Positions 6,225-14,134 of a DNA stretch of 16,494 nucleotides are shown here, in pieces (the first letter of the stretch is position 1; every line of letters begins with the position of its first letter). Source of the stretch: a bacterium. Lineage in GTDB: Bacteria; BMS3Abin14. The DNA lies in NCBI GenBank assembly GCA_022865845.1, contig JALHUC010000270.1, forward strand, positions 1-16,494, read 5' to 3'. Under the pieces are notes generated by a model. It did not search any database, was not told the origin of the DNA, and was given only the letters and a program-made list of their open reading frames with translations. The position numbers and the translations under genes are program-made.

Positions 6225-7076
6225 ATGCTCTATCTCTGGAAGAAGTTTCGTAAAAACAAGGTGGCTCTGTTCGGAGTCACTGTTGCTCTCCTGATCATCT
6301 TTACGGCTGTCTGCGCACCCTTGCTTTCCCCCTACGATCCCTATGAGCAGTTTTTTGAGGGACTCACGCTGGAGGGGTCGCCCCTTCCGCCTTCGGCCAA
6401 ATTCTGGCTCGGCACCGATCTTCTCGGGCGAGACCTCTTCTCCCGGCTTCTTTACGGAGCCAGGACTTCCCTCATCATCGGTGTCGTGGCCAACGGTGTC
6501 GCGGTGGGTATTGGGACCATTTTCGGAGTCATCGCCGGATACATGGGCGGGTTTCTGGGGTGGAGCATCATGCGTTTTACTGATCTGATGATGGCTTTTC
6601 CTGCCCTTCTGCTGGCCATTGCCCTCGCGGCCATTTTTTCGCCAAGTCTCTGGATCGTGGCCCTCGTCATCGCTCTGGTCAACTGGGTCTGGGTGGCCCG
6701 TGTCATTTACGCTCAGACGAGCTCTCTGGCCACCAGCGAGTTTATTGAGGCCATCCGCTCCCTGGGCGCCAGTTCGCCCAGGATCCTGTTCAGGCATATC
6801 CTTCCTCACCTCGTACCAACGATACTGGTCTGGAGCACCCTGGGAATCTCCACCACGGTGCTCCTGGAGGCGACCCTCTCCTTCCTGGGCATTGGTGTCA
6901 GGCCGCCAACCCCTTCCTGGGGCGGCATCATTTTCGAGAGCCAGTCCTACTTCCTTGACGCCCCATGGCTCGTGTTCTTCCCTGGCGTGGCCATCCTGCT
7001 GCTGGCCCTGTCGTTTAACCTCGTCGGCGACGCCCTGCGCGACATCCTGGATCCTACACAAAGAGGGCGCGGCTGA
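6225..7076 (+). CDS. ABC transporter permease, DppC/OppC type
   Basis: A 283-residue inner-membrane permease. After a short basic start (LYLWKKFRKNKVALFG) comes the first membrane helix, then the family-typical LLSPYDP and the GTDLLGRDLFSRLLYGARTS segment that identifies DppC-like proteins. The coupling loop EAIRSLGASSPRILFRHILPHLVP is near residues 180-205, followed by LEATLSFLGIGVRPPTPSWG. The ATG at 6225 was chosen because homologues begin shortly before KNKVALFG and GGAAGAAGG lies immediately upstream. TTG codons at 6198 and 6138 would add 9 or 29 residues of non-family sequence. It is the first gene of a six-gene operon and overlaps the next gene by 1 nt (TGATG). DppC normally follows DppB; here the order is reversed. 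Confidence 0.9.
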   Translation: MLYLWKKFRKNKVALFGVTVALLIIFTAVCAPLLSPYDPYEQFFEGLTLEGSPLPPSAKFWLGTDLLGRDLFSRLLYGARTSLIIGVVANGVAVGIGTIFGVIAGYMGGFLGWSIMRFTDLMMAFPALLLAIALAAIFSPSLWIVALVIALVNWVWVARVIYAQTSSLATSEFIEAIRSLGASSPRILFRHILPHLVPTILVWSTLGISTTVLLEATLSFLGIGVRPPTPSWGGIIFESQSYFLDAPWLVFFPGVAILLLALSFNLVGDALRDILDPTQRGRG

Positions 7077-7996
7077 TGCTCGCCTTTTTCCTCAAGAGAC
7101 TGGGTGCCTCCGTCGGCATTATAATCGGCATTACGCTCATCACCTTTCTGCTCTCCTTCTACATCCCGGCTGATCCGGTCCGGATGCTGGCCGGCCGGAG
7201 CGCCTCCCAGCAAACGGTGGAAAATATACGCCACCAGCTCGGACTGGACAAGCCTCTGTATATCCAGTACTTCAAATACCTGGGTCGTCTGGCCCACGGT
7301 GACCTGGGCCGATCCTACAAGCAGAAGACGCAGGTCTCGGAACTCATATTCAGCAGACTGCCGGCGACCCTGTTGCTCATGGCCGGAGCCATATCCTTCG
7401 AGCTCATCATAGGCCTTCTCGCGGGGATCCTGGCGGCCACGAGGAGGGGGCAGAAGACCGACCACGCGGCGATGATCCTGTCCTTTGTGGGCGTTTCCGC
7501 GCCTCAGTTCGTCCTCGGCCTGCTGTTACTTTACACCTTCGCCTACAAGTTTCCTCTCTTTCCCCTGGGAGGATATGGGACCCTTGCCCATCTTATCCTC
7601 CCCGCGCTGACGCTTGGAATAACGGGAGGAGGCTGGTATTCCCGCATGATGCGTTCGAGCATGGTGGACGTTCTCATGCAGGATTACATCCGTACCGCCC
7701 GTGCAAAAGGGGTCAGTGAACACAAAGTGGTTCTCGTACACGGGCTCAGAAACGCTATACTGCCCATCATCACCATGGTGGGCCTGGACATAGGTTTTTT
7801 CATGAGCGGAGCTGTGGTCGTTGAGTCGGTCTTCGGTTGGCCGGGGATCGGACAACTGGCATGGCAGGCGATCCAGGTGATCGACATTCCTACTATCATG
7901 GGCGTAACCATGGTGGCGGCGCTTTGCATCGTTATCGGGAATTTCCTGGCTGATATGGTCATGCCCCTGGTTGATCCCAGGATCAGGCTGCGTTAG
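7076..7996 (+). CDS. ABC transporter permease, DppB/OppB type
   Basis: A 306-residue permease starting with the DppB-family N-terminal helix and its typical downstream motif IPADPVRMLAGRSAS, then QLGLDKPLYIQYFKYLGRLAHGDLGRSY, a near-diagnostic segment. The coupling loop DYIRTARAKGVSEHKVVLVHGLRNAILP is near residues 200-230 and the C-terminal VESVFGWPGIGQL segment is present. Its ATG shares one base with the stop of the DppC-type gene, so the two are probably translationally coupled and form the heterodimeric channel. It is followed 26 nt later by the binding-protein gene, which has its own strong ribosome-binding site. Confidence 0.93.
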   Translation: MLAFFLKRLGASVGIIIGITLITFLLSFYIPADPVRMLAGRSASQQTVENIRHQLGLDKPLYIQYFKYLGRLAHGDLGRSYKQKTQVSELIFSRLPATLLLMAGAISFELIIGLLAGILAATRRGQKTDHAAMILSFVGVSAPQFVLGLLLLYTFAYKFPLFPLGGYGTLAHLILPALTLGITGGGWYSRMMRSSMVDVLMQDYIRTARAKGVSEHKVVLVHGLRNAILPIITMVGLDIGFFMSGAVVVESVFGWPGIGQLAWQAIQVIDIPTIMGVTMVAALCIVIGNFLADMVMPLVDPRIRLR

Positions 7997-8022
7997 CCGC
8001 AACCAATTAAAAGGAGGAGAAA

Positions 8023-9645
8023 ATGAAAAGGATCCTGATTTATCTACTGGCAAGTGTGTTTGTGCTGATGCTCCCCATGGGCAGCAGTGCCGATGCCATG
8101 AAGCAGGGCGGCACCATGACCGTCACCTACAAGGACGACGTGGTCACCCTCGATCCTGCCATCGGGTACGACTGGCAGAACTGGTCCATGATCAAGTCGC
8201 TGTTTTCCGGGCTCATGGATTACAAGCCGGGAACCACCGTACTTACCCCGGACCTGGCTGAGAGCTACACGATCTCCCCTGATGGCCTGGTGTACACTTT
8301 CAAACTCCGCCAAGGCGTCAAGTTCCACAACGGCCGCAAAATGGTGGCCGGCGACGTTAAGTACTCCATCGAACGGACCATCAACCCCAAGACCCAGAGC
8401 CCAGGACAGGGTTTTTACGGCATGATCAAGGGGTTCGATGAACTGGCCTCCGGCAAGGCGGATGTTCTTTCCGGGATCACAGCTGTTGACGATTACACCG
8501 TTCGGTTCGACCTGAGCAGGCCTGACGCCACCTTCCTGCACGTTCTCGGCCTGAACTTCGCCTTTGTCGTGCCCAAGGAGGCGGTGGATAAGTACGGTCA
8601 GGACTTTGGCAAGAACCCGGTAGGAACCGGCGCTTTCTCCCTTGAGGAGTGGAAACTGGGCCAGAGAGTGGTGTTCGCGAGGAACAAGACCTACCATCAC
8701 TCCGGTATCCCCTTCCTCGACAAAGTCATTTTCGAGATCGGTCAGGAGCCCTCCGTGGCCCTCCTGCGCCTCCAGCGCGGTGAAGTGGACATCCTCGGCG
8801 ACGGCATCCCCCCCGCAAGGTTCGTCCAGATCATGAAAGACGCCCAGTACAAGGATCTGGTCGTAGAGGGCGGACAGCTCCAGACGGGATACATCAGCAT
8901 GAACGTCAAGATGAAGCCCTTCGACAACGTCAAGGTCCGCCAGGCTGTCAATATGGCTATCAACAAGCAGCGGATCGTCACCATCATCAACAACCGGGCC
9001 GTTGTAGCCAACCAGCCGCTTCCGCCCTCCATGCCCGGATACGACAAGGACTACAAGGGCTATCCCTTCGATCAGGAGAAAGCCAAAGCTCTCCTGGCCG
9101 AGGCCGGCTACACTGACGGGTTCGAGACTGAGCTTTATGTTATGAACGTAGATCCGAACCCCCGCATCGCTCAGGCCATTCAGCAGGACCTGGCCTCCAT
9201 CGGCATCAAAGCCGAGATCAAGAACCAGAGTCAGGCGACTGTTATCGCCGCCGGCGGCGAGGCTGATCAGGCTCCCATGATCTGGTCCGGCGGTATGGCC
9301 TGGATCGCGGACTATCCTGATCCCTCCAACTTCTACGGCCCTATCCTCGGATGCGGCGGCGCGGTCACCGGCGGCTGGAATTGGGCCTGGTACTGCAACG
9401 ACGATATCGAGAAGGCTGCTGTCAAGGCCGACTCCATGAGCAAGGCCGGAGACGAAGCCAAACGGATCGATCTGTGGCGCTCGACCTTCATCAAGATCAT
9501 GGGCGATGCCCCGTGGGTTCCGATCTTTAACGAGCAGCGTTTTACCATGCACGCGGACAGGATCGGCGGCGACGACAGCTTTTTTGTCGACCCCGTTCAC
9601 ATCCCTGTAAACTACGAGAACGTTTATGCAAAAGATGCCCAGTAA
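8023..9645 (+). CDS. ABC transporter substrate-binding protein, family 5 (peptide/nickel/oligopeptide type)
   Basis: A 540-residue exported binding protein. The signal peptide is clear (MKRILIYLLASVFVLMLPMG, likely cleavage near SADA) and has no lipobox cysteine, so the protein is free in the periplasm. Family-5 landmarks follow: TLDPAIGYDWQN, LVYTFKLRQGVKFHNGRK near residue 90, GTGAFSLEEWKLGQRVVFARN near 200, VRQAVNMAINKQRI near 305 and a YPFDQEKAKALLAEAGY segment. AAGGAGGAG lies 5-6 nt before the ATG, the strongest ribosome-binding site in the operon, consistent with high expression. It sits third, after the permeases; in classical dpp operons it comes first. The linked amidase suggests an amide-bearing ligand, which is inference. 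Confidence 0.93.
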   Translation: MKRILIYLLASVFVLMLPMGSSADAMKQGGTMTVTYKDDVVTLDPAIGYDWQNWSMIKSLFSGLMDYKPGTTVLTPDLAESYTISPDGLVYTFKLRQGVKFHNGRKMVAGDVKYSIERTINPKTQSPGQGFYGMIKGFDELASGKADVLSGITAVDDYTVRFDLSRPDATFLHVLGLNFAFVVPKEAVDKYGQDFGKNPVGTGAFSLEEWKLGQRVVFARNKTYHHSGIPFLDKVIFEIGQEPSVALLRLQRGEVDILGDGIPPARFVQIMKDAQYKDLVVEGGQLQTGYISMNVKMKPFDNVKVRQAVNMAINKQRIVTIINNRAVVANQPLPPSMPGYDKDYKGYPFDQEKAKALLAEAGYTDGFETELYVMNVDPNPRIAQAIQQDLASIGIKAEIKNQSQATVIAAGGEADQAPMIWSGGMAWIADYPDPSNFYGPILGCGGAVTGGWNWAWYCNDDIEKAAVKADSMSKAGDEAKRIDLWRSTFIKIMGDAPWVPIFNEQRFTMHADRIGGDDSFFVDPVHIPVNYENVYAKDAQ

Positions 9646-10573
9646 CCACAGTATTGGCGGAGACGATTATCATTTTGGTTGGGACAACTCCCTCGAGCCT
9701 GTCCTGACGGTCGCTCCGGGGGAAGTGGTCCAGTTCGACGCCATGGACGCCGGCGGTGGTCAGATCACCCCCCATTCGTCGCTGGCCGATGTCAGCGCTA
9801 TCGATTTCGGCAGGGTGAACCCCGCTTACGGTCCGGTCTTTGTGGACGGCGCTGTGCCGGGTGACGCTCTGAAGATCACGATTCTGTCTACCGCGACCCA
9901 GGGGTGGGGCTGGACAGCCAACATTCCCGGGTTCGGCGTTCTGGCCGACCGGTTCACTGAACCGGCCCTTCACATCTGGAAGTTCGACGCCGAGGCAAAA
10001 GAGCCGGCGATTTTCGGGCCCGGGGGGTGTGTTCCCCTCAACCCGTTCCCAGGCATTCTGGGTCTCGCCCCGGCCCAGAGTGGTGTTCAAAGCGTGGTCA
10101 ACCCGCGAAGGGTTGGCGGCAATATGGATACGCGGGATCTGACGGAAGGCACGGAGTTGCTCCTGCCGGTGGAAGTTCCGGGGGCTCTGTTCTCCTGCGG
10201 CGACGGACACGCCGCCCAGGGGGATGGAGAGGTCTGCGGGACCGCCATTGAGGCGCCGCTGAAAGTGGCGGTGAAGCTTGACCTGGTTAAAGGGGCGAAT
10301 ATCAGTTTTCCGCAGTTCACAACTCCGGGTCCGGTCAGCCGTCACTTTGACGGCAAGGGTTACCTTGTCACAACAGGTGTCGGTCCCGATCTCATGGAAT
10401 CGGCCAGGAACGCTGTGGGCGACATGGTGGACCTCATCGCCTCACGGTACGGGATGGAGGAGGTCGAGGCCTATATGCTTTGCAGCGTGTGCGCCGACCT
10501 GAGGATCAGCGAGATCGTCGATGTTCCCAACTTCATCGTTTCTTACTACTTTCCGAGAATAGTCTTTGAGTAA
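9626..10573 (+). CDS. Acetamidase/formamidase family amidase
   Basis: A 315-residue protein of the FmdA/AmdA family, which hydrolyses short amides to the acid and ammonia. Visible landmarks are PAYGPVFVDGAVPGDALKITI near residue 70, PGFGVLAD, and the family core RVGGNMDTRDLTEGTELLLP, VPGALFSCGDGHAAQGDGEV and CGTAIE near residues 160-210. It has no signal peptide and is predicted cytoplasmic. The length matches the shorter, roughly 300-residue branch rather than the roughly 400-residue formamidases. The ATG at 9626 overlaps the binding-protein gene by 20 nt; ATG 9635 is an alternative. Being inside a peptide-type importer operon, it likely acts on the imported compound. The substrate is unknown. 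Confidence 0.92.
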   Translation: MQKMPSNHSIGGDDYHFGWDNSLEPVLTVAPGEVVQFDAMDAGGGQITPHSSLADVSAIDFGRVNPAYGPVFVDGAVPGDALKITILSTATQGWGWTANIPGFGVLADRFTEPALHIWKFDAEAKEPAIFGPGGCVPLNPFPGILGLAPAQSGVQSVVNPRRVGGNMDTRDLTEGTELLLPVEVPGALFSCGDGHAAQGDGEVCGTAIEAPLKVAVKLDLVKGANISFPQFTTPGPVSRHFDGKGYLVTTGVGPDLMESARNAVGDMVDLIASRYGMEEVEAYMLCSVCADLRISEIVDVPNFIVSYYFPRIVFE

Positions 10574-11588
10574 TAAAAGCGAAGTCCGGCCGGCTGTAAA
10601 GCCGGCCGGACTTGATAACGACGCGCTTCTCGAGGTCGAGGCCCTTTATGTGAGTTTTGCCAACGAGGACGGTGATCGGTTCCAGGTCCTCGAGGACGTT
10701 TCATTCAAGGTGCCCCGCGGGCAGACCATCGGCCTGGTGGGGGAGTCCGGCTGCGGCAAGAGTGTGTCGGCCATGAGCATCATGGGTCTCCTGCCATCGC
10801 CGCCGAGCTACGTCGATTCCGGGAGGATCCTGTTTGACGGCGTCGACCTCCTCACCCTGGACGATAACGGGAGGCGGAAGATCCGGGGCGATCGCATCGG
10901 CATGATCTTTCAGGAGCCGATGACGAGCCTCAACCCCACCTTTTCCGTCGACTTTCAACTGTCCGAAGTTTTCCGTATTCATCGGGGAATGACCAAGGCT
11001 CAGGCCTTTGAAAAGGGCGTGGATCTGCTCAGGATGATCGGTGTCAGCGCTCCCGAAATAAGGATGAGCCAGTATCCCCACCAGCTATCAGGCGGGCTCC
11101 GCCAGAGGATCATGATTGCCATGGCCCTGGCATGCCGTCCGGACCTGCTCATCGCTGATGAACCTACGACGGCCCTGGACGTCACCATTCAGGCTCAGAT
11201 CCTGGACCTCCTGACCAAGTTACAGGAGGAGCTGGGTATGTCCATTCTCATGATCACCCACGACCTTGGGGTTGTGGCGGAGTTCTGCAGTGACGTCTAC
11301 GTGATGTACGCGGGAAGGATCGTCGAGCACGCGCCGGTGAAGGCCCTGTTCGAAATGCCAGCACATCCCTACACGCGCGGCTTGCTTGCCTCCATCCCCA
11401 GGCTGGATGAGAAAAAGGAGTGGCTTCCTGCCATTCCTGGCATGGTCCCACCACCGGACCAGCGCAATGACGGCTGTTATTTTGCCGACCGTTGTGAACG
11501 GGCGATGGATGTCTGCCGCAAGGAAGCCCCTGCCCTTGAAACCGTGGCACCTGATCACCAAACAGCTTGCTGGTATCCATTCTCATGA
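10566..11588 (+). CDS. ABC transporter ATP-binding protein, DppD/OppD type
   Basis: A 340-residue ATPase: Walker A GESGCGKS at residues 59-66, Q-loop Gln116, signature LSGGLRQR at 174-181, Walker B LLIADEP at 194-200 and switch His232. The C-terminal oligopeptide-ATPase extension contains four cysteines (304, 310, 317, 335) in the spacing typical of this subfamily, where an iron-sulfur cluster has been reported in some members. The start is an uncommon TTG at 10566, overlapping the amidase stop by 8 nt with no good ribosome-binding site, so translation is probably coupled. A GTG at 10650 would cut into the domain. Codons 6-16 are made of one arm, loop and other arm of a perfect hairpin (10582-10613). 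Confidence 0.92.
   Translation: MSNKSEVRPAVKPAGLDNDALLEVEALYVSFANEDGDRFQVLEDVSFKVPRGQTIGLVGESGCGKSVSAMSIMGLLPSPPSYVDSGRILFDGVDLLTLDDNGRRKIRGDRIGMIFQEPMTSLNPTFSVDFQLSEVFRIHRGMTKAQAFEKGVDLLRMIGVSAPEIRMSQYPHQLSGGLRQRIMIAMALACRPDLLIADEPTTALDVTIQAQILDLLTKLQEELGMSILMITHDLGVVAEFCSDVYVMYAGRIVEHAPVKALFEMPAHPYTRGLLASIPRLDEKKEWLPAIPGMVPPPDQRNDGCYFADRCERAMDVCRKEAPALETVAPDHQTACWYPFS
10582..10613 (+). promoter_or_regulatory. Perfect 14-bp hairpin in the first codons of the DppD-type gene
   Basis: AAGTCCGGCCGGCT (10582-10595), loop GTAA (a GNRA-type tetraloop, 10596-10599), AGCCGGCCGGACTT (10600-10613). There is no T-run afterwards, so it is not a simple intrinsic terminator. It begins 9 nt after the amidase stop and 14 nt after the TTG start codon. 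It could hinder initiation unless ribosomes arrive from the amidase gene, protect the upstream mRNA, or be a cleavage site. Confidence 0.75.
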
Positions 11589-12553
11589 GTAATTCAAACA
11601 AAAATATCCTGGAGGTCACAGATCTCAAAAAACACTTCCGTCTCAAGGGCGGGGCTCATGTGCAGGCTGTGGAAGGAGTCTCCTTTACCCTCAGAGAAGG
11701 CGAGACCCTCAGTATCGTTGGAGAGTCCGGCTGTGGTAAATCCACTATCGCCCGACTCATTACCCGGCTTCACGATCCGACGGCCGGGTCGATCCGGTTC
11801 ATGGGGGTGGACCTGCTGGCTCTCGATCACGGGCAGATGAACGCCATGCGGCGGAACCTCCAACTCATCTTTCAGGATCCCTTCGCTTCCCTGGATTCGC
11901 GCAAGAAGGTCAGCTACGCTATCATGGAACCGCTGGTTATTCACAAGGTGGGTGACAGCAAGAGCAGGTGGGAAACCATGCAGCGGCTCCTTGAAACCGT
12001 GGGACTGGAGCCGGACGCGGCCAACCGCTATCCCCACGAATTTTCAGGGGGCCAGAGGCAGAGGATCGGCATCGCCAGGGCGATCGCTTTGGAGCCGAAA
12101 CTCATCATCGCCGACGAACCGGTTTCCTCCCTTGATGTTTCCGTCCAGTCCCAGATGCTCAACCTGCTGGTCCAGCTGCGGCAGATGTTTGAACTGTCCT
12201 ACATCTTCATCTCCCACGACCTGGCGGTGGTCAAGCACATCAGTGACAAGGTGGCTGTCATGTACCTGGGATGTTTCGTTGAGATGACCGATGTGGATAC
12301 GCTCTTCGAGACCCCCCTCCACCCCTATACCCAATCGCTCCTGTCAGCCATTCCCAGGCCTGAAGTTGGCGAGCGCCCGGAACGTATCATCCTCGAGGGC
12401 GACGTGCCCGATCCCTCATCTCCCCCCAGCGGTTGCCGCTTCCACCCGAGATGCCCGAAAGCCATGAGCATTTGCTCCGAAACGGTCCCCGCTCTGAAGG
12501 ACGTGGGGAACTCCAGGCACGTCCATCTGGTGAGCTGTCACCTCTGCGACTGA
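11585..12553 (+). CDS. ABC transporter ATP-binding protein, DppF/OppF type
   Basis: A 322-residue ATPase, the partner of the DppD-type subunit. Walker A GESGCGKS at residues 46-53, Q-loop Gln97, signature FSGGQRQR at 153-160, Walker B LIIADEP at 173-179, switch His211. The C-terminal extension has the subfamily's cysteines (284, 290, 297, 318). The ATG at 11585 overlaps the preceding stop as ATGA, the usual coupled arrangement; an in-frame TTG at 11567 would add six residues. It is the last gene of the operon. The next gene is convergent, 22 nt away, and no clear terminator is visible between them. Confidence 0.93.
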   Translation: MSNSNKNILEVTDLKKHFRLKGGAHVQAVEGVSFTLREGETLSIVGESGCGKSTIARLITRLHDPTAGSIRFMGVDLLALDHGQMNAMRRNLQLIFQDPFASLDSRKKVSYAIMEPLVIHKVGDSKSRWETMQRLLETVGLEPDAANRYPHEFSGGQRQRIGIARAIALEPKLIIADEPVSSLDVSVQSQMLNLLVQLRQMFELSYIFISHDLAVVKHISDKVAVMYLGCFVEMTDVDTLFETPLHPYTQSLLSAIPRPEVGERPERIILEGDVPDPSSPPSGCRFHPRCPKAMSICSETVPALKDVGNSRHVHLVSCHLCD

Positions 12554-12575
12554 TCGCCTTTTTCCGCCCCCATCG

Positions 12576-13424
12576 TTACCCGGACTCCGGAAGGGAGACC
12601 CCTTCGGACATCTGCCGGAAGATCGCCTGAAAAGTGATGACTCCCAGGATTATGGCTCCGCCGACCATCGCCCAGGGACCGGGAACCTCACCGATGGCCA
12701 GAAATGTCCACACGGGGTTCAGCAGTGGTTCCAGCAGCAGGATGAGGGCCGCCTCGATGGCCCTGACGTGGCGACTCGCGACGGAATAAAGGATGTAGGC
12801 GAGCCCGATCTGAACGACACCGAGAAGAACCAGGCCCAGTACCCCCTTAGGGTCGGGGACATCCTGTAGCATCCAGGGGAGGCAGATGACTCCAGCCAGA
12901 ACGTTACCCAGAAAGAGGGATCCGTAAGGCGCCAGTTCCTTCTGGCGGCGGAAGAGGAGGAACACCCAACCGAAGGAAAAGCCGCTGGCGATAGCGGCCA
13001 GGTTCCCCCAGAAGCCGCTGAAGGTCAGCCGGTCCATGAAAAACAGGACGATCCCGCCCAATACGATGGAGATGGTCGCCCAGTCGGAACGGCGGACCCT
13101 TTCCTTTAAGAACCACGCGCTGAAAAGGGCGACCCAGGCTGGCGCGGTGTACTGGAGGAGGACGGCGTTGGCGGCCGTGGACATGCGGGTTGCCACCACG
13201 AAGGTGATCATGGTCGCGGCGTAAGCCAGGGCACCTGCTATCTGGTACGCGGACCACGTGAACTTCATCCTCGGGAATGCAGCCCACACGACGACGGCGG
13301 CGATGGAACTGCGCGCCCCTGCAATTGCCATGGGGTTCCAGTCGACCCATTTGATGAGCACTCCGCCCAGACTCCAGCAAAGAGCTGCCCCCAGGAGCAG
13401 CAGGATGGCATTTTTTCTTTTCAT
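12576..13424 (-). CDS. EamA/RhaT family DMT-superfamily transporter
   Basis: A 282-residue membrane protein with about ten hydrophobic segments arranged as two EamA repeats (residues about 6-138 and 148-273). Landmarks include ALCWSLGGVLIKWV in the first helix, the end-of-repeat stretch with LLQYTAPAWVALFSAWFLKERV, and in the second half EAALILLLEPLLNPVWTFLAIGE, both typical of drug/metabolite exporters. The start at 13424 has AGGAAG about 9 nt upstream. It is convergent with the importer operon, so it is not co-transcribed; it might export a product such as an amino acid, but this is speculation. Confidence 0.88.
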   Translation of the reverse strand: MKRKNAILLLLGAALCWSLGGVLIKWVDWNPMAIAGARSSIAAVVVWAAFPRMKFTWSAYQIAGALAYAATMITFVVATRMSTAANAVLLQYTAPAWVALFSAWFLKERVRRSDWATISIVLGGIVLFFMDRLTFSGFWGNLAAIASGFSFGWVFLLFRRQKELAPYGSLFLGNVLAGVICLPWMLQDVPDPKGVLGLVLLGVVQIGLAYILYSVASRHVRAIEAALILLLEPLLNPVWTFLAIGEVPGPWAMVGGAIILGVITFQAIFRQMSEGVSLPESG

Positions 13425-13453
13425 CGGTGTTCTTCCTGGTGCGGTTATCGGTT

Positions 13454-13479
13454 ATCGGTGTCAAAGTAAGAATTTTAGA
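13454..13479. repeat. Inverted fragment of the 28-bp element end
   Basis: Matches the reverse complement of the conserved end at 6010-6034 at 22 of 25 positions, sharing GGTGTCA and GAATTTTAG. It lies between the DMT transporter and the four-helix-bundle gene. A small GGTTATC duplication (13443-13456) overlaps it. Confidence 0.6.
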
Positions 13480-13540
13480 GACTGCGTGAGGTCCGACCCT
13501 AAGGATTACCCTTTGGCCTGCGGATTGCAAATGGTTTTGC

Positions 13541-13990
13541 ATGGAAACGAAAAGGAAGATCCAAAGGTTTGAGGATCTGATTGTTTGGCTGAAGGCGATG
13601 TGTCTGGCCGAGGAGCTCTATAGGGTTACGAACCAGGGGGAGTTCGCGAAGGATTGGGGACTGAAAAACCAGATACAACGGGCGGTGGTTTCGATCCCGT
13701 CCAATATTGCCGAGGGATACGGACGTTTCAGCAACAAGGACTTCAAACACTTCTTGGCTATTGCAAATGGGTCCGCCAACGAATTGAGGACTCAAGTACA
13801 GCTGGCTGCCAACATCGGATATATCGATCGAGAGATAGCTGCTCAGTTGGTGGAAAAGTGTGTTGAAGTGAGCAAAATGCTTAAAGGGTTAAGAGCGAAG
13901 ATCAGTGCCTGGTTCCTAGTCCTAGTTCCAAGTCTAGGTACCAGGCACCAGGTTCTAGGAACTGCTTCCCAGCCACAATTCCCGGCCTGA
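13541..13990 (+). CDS. Four helix bundle protein (S23 / 23S rRNA-intervening-sequence type)
   Basis: Residues 1 to about 121 match the family well: RFEDLIVWLKAM, an aromatic-poor second helix, then the hallmark QIQRAVVSIPSNIAEGYGRFSNKDFKHFLAIANGSANELRTQ at residues about 44-86. Members form small helical bundles and were first seen inside 23S rRNA intervening sequences; most copies, like this one, are elsewhere and have no proven function. The family usually ends near residue 120. Here about 27 residues continue through a palindromic repeat (13905-13962) and the stop codon lies in a dispersed repeat motif (CCTGACCCCC). No convincing Shine-Dalgarno is seen before ATG 13541. Confidence 0.85.
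   Translation: METKRKIQRFEDLIVWLKAMCLAEELYRVTNQGEFAKDWGLKNQIQRAVVSIPSNIAEGYGRFSNKDFKHFLAIANGSANELRTQVQLAANIGYIDREIAAQLVEKCVEVSKMLKGLRAKISAWFLVLVPSLGTRHQVLGTASQPQFPA
13905..13962. repeat. Nested palindromic CTAGG/CCAGG repeat within the tail of the four-helix-bundle gene
   Basis: GTGCCTGGT (13905-13913) pairs with ACCAGGCAC (13940-13948), and CCTAG next to it pairs with CTAGG (13934-13938). GTTCCTAG (13912-13919) can instead pair with CTAGGAAC (13955-13962). The two foldings are mutually exclusive. The segment is low-complexity and does not look like protein-coding sequence. Confidence 0.65.
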
Positions 13991-13996
13991 CCCCCA
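13977..13996. repeat. Dispersed end motif AATTCCCGGCCTGACCCC
   Basis: Matches the transposase-flanking motif at 16363-16382 (read on the other strand) at 19 of 20 positions. The stop codon of the four-helix-bundle reading frame (13988-13990) is part of the motif. Confidence 0.65.
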
Positions 13997-14069
13997 TGGC
14001 CTTCCATTCTATTTGGCCCTCCTTTTGCACTAATCGGTGCATGAATAATATCCTGAATAGTAATATGCG

Positions 14070-14114
14070 TATCGCAATATCGCGATTGACCGTTTATGCT
14101 GAATTTGCGATAAT
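14070..14114 (+). promoter_or_regulatory. Promoter and probable operator of the toxin-antitoxin operon
   Basis: -35 TTGACC (14086-14091) and -10 GATAAT (14109-14114) have a 17-bp spacer. Inverted half-sites TATCGCAA (14070-14077) and TTGCGATA (14105-14112) flank it, with a palindrome ATCGCGAT (14079-14086) touching the -35. The right half-site covers the -10, as expected for autorepression by the XRE antitoxin. The predicted start is near 14121. Confidence 0.65.
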
Positions 14115-14134
14115 CCAGAGAGCCAAGGCACCGG

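Noticed and set aside
6180..7061. A 293-codon minus-strand frame opposite the DppC-type permease
   Set aside because: Low-complexity polar sequence rich in Gln, Glu, Gly and Asp with no hydrophobic core or motif; a mirror of the membrane-protein codons.
8044..9600. A 518-codon open frame on the minus strand opposite the family-5 binding protein
   Set aside because: It is an antisense shadow of a GC-rich gene: composition is skewed to Asp, Gly, Val and His, it has no family motifs, and the plus-strand frame is unmistakable.
9542..10345. A 267-codon minus-strand frame opposite the amidase
   Set aside because: No recognisable domain, and it fully overlaps conserved amidase motifs on the other strand.
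10582..10613. The perfect hairpin read as an intrinsic terminator of the amidase gene
   Set aside because: No T-run follows, and the sequence continues as the coding region of the DppD-type ATPase.
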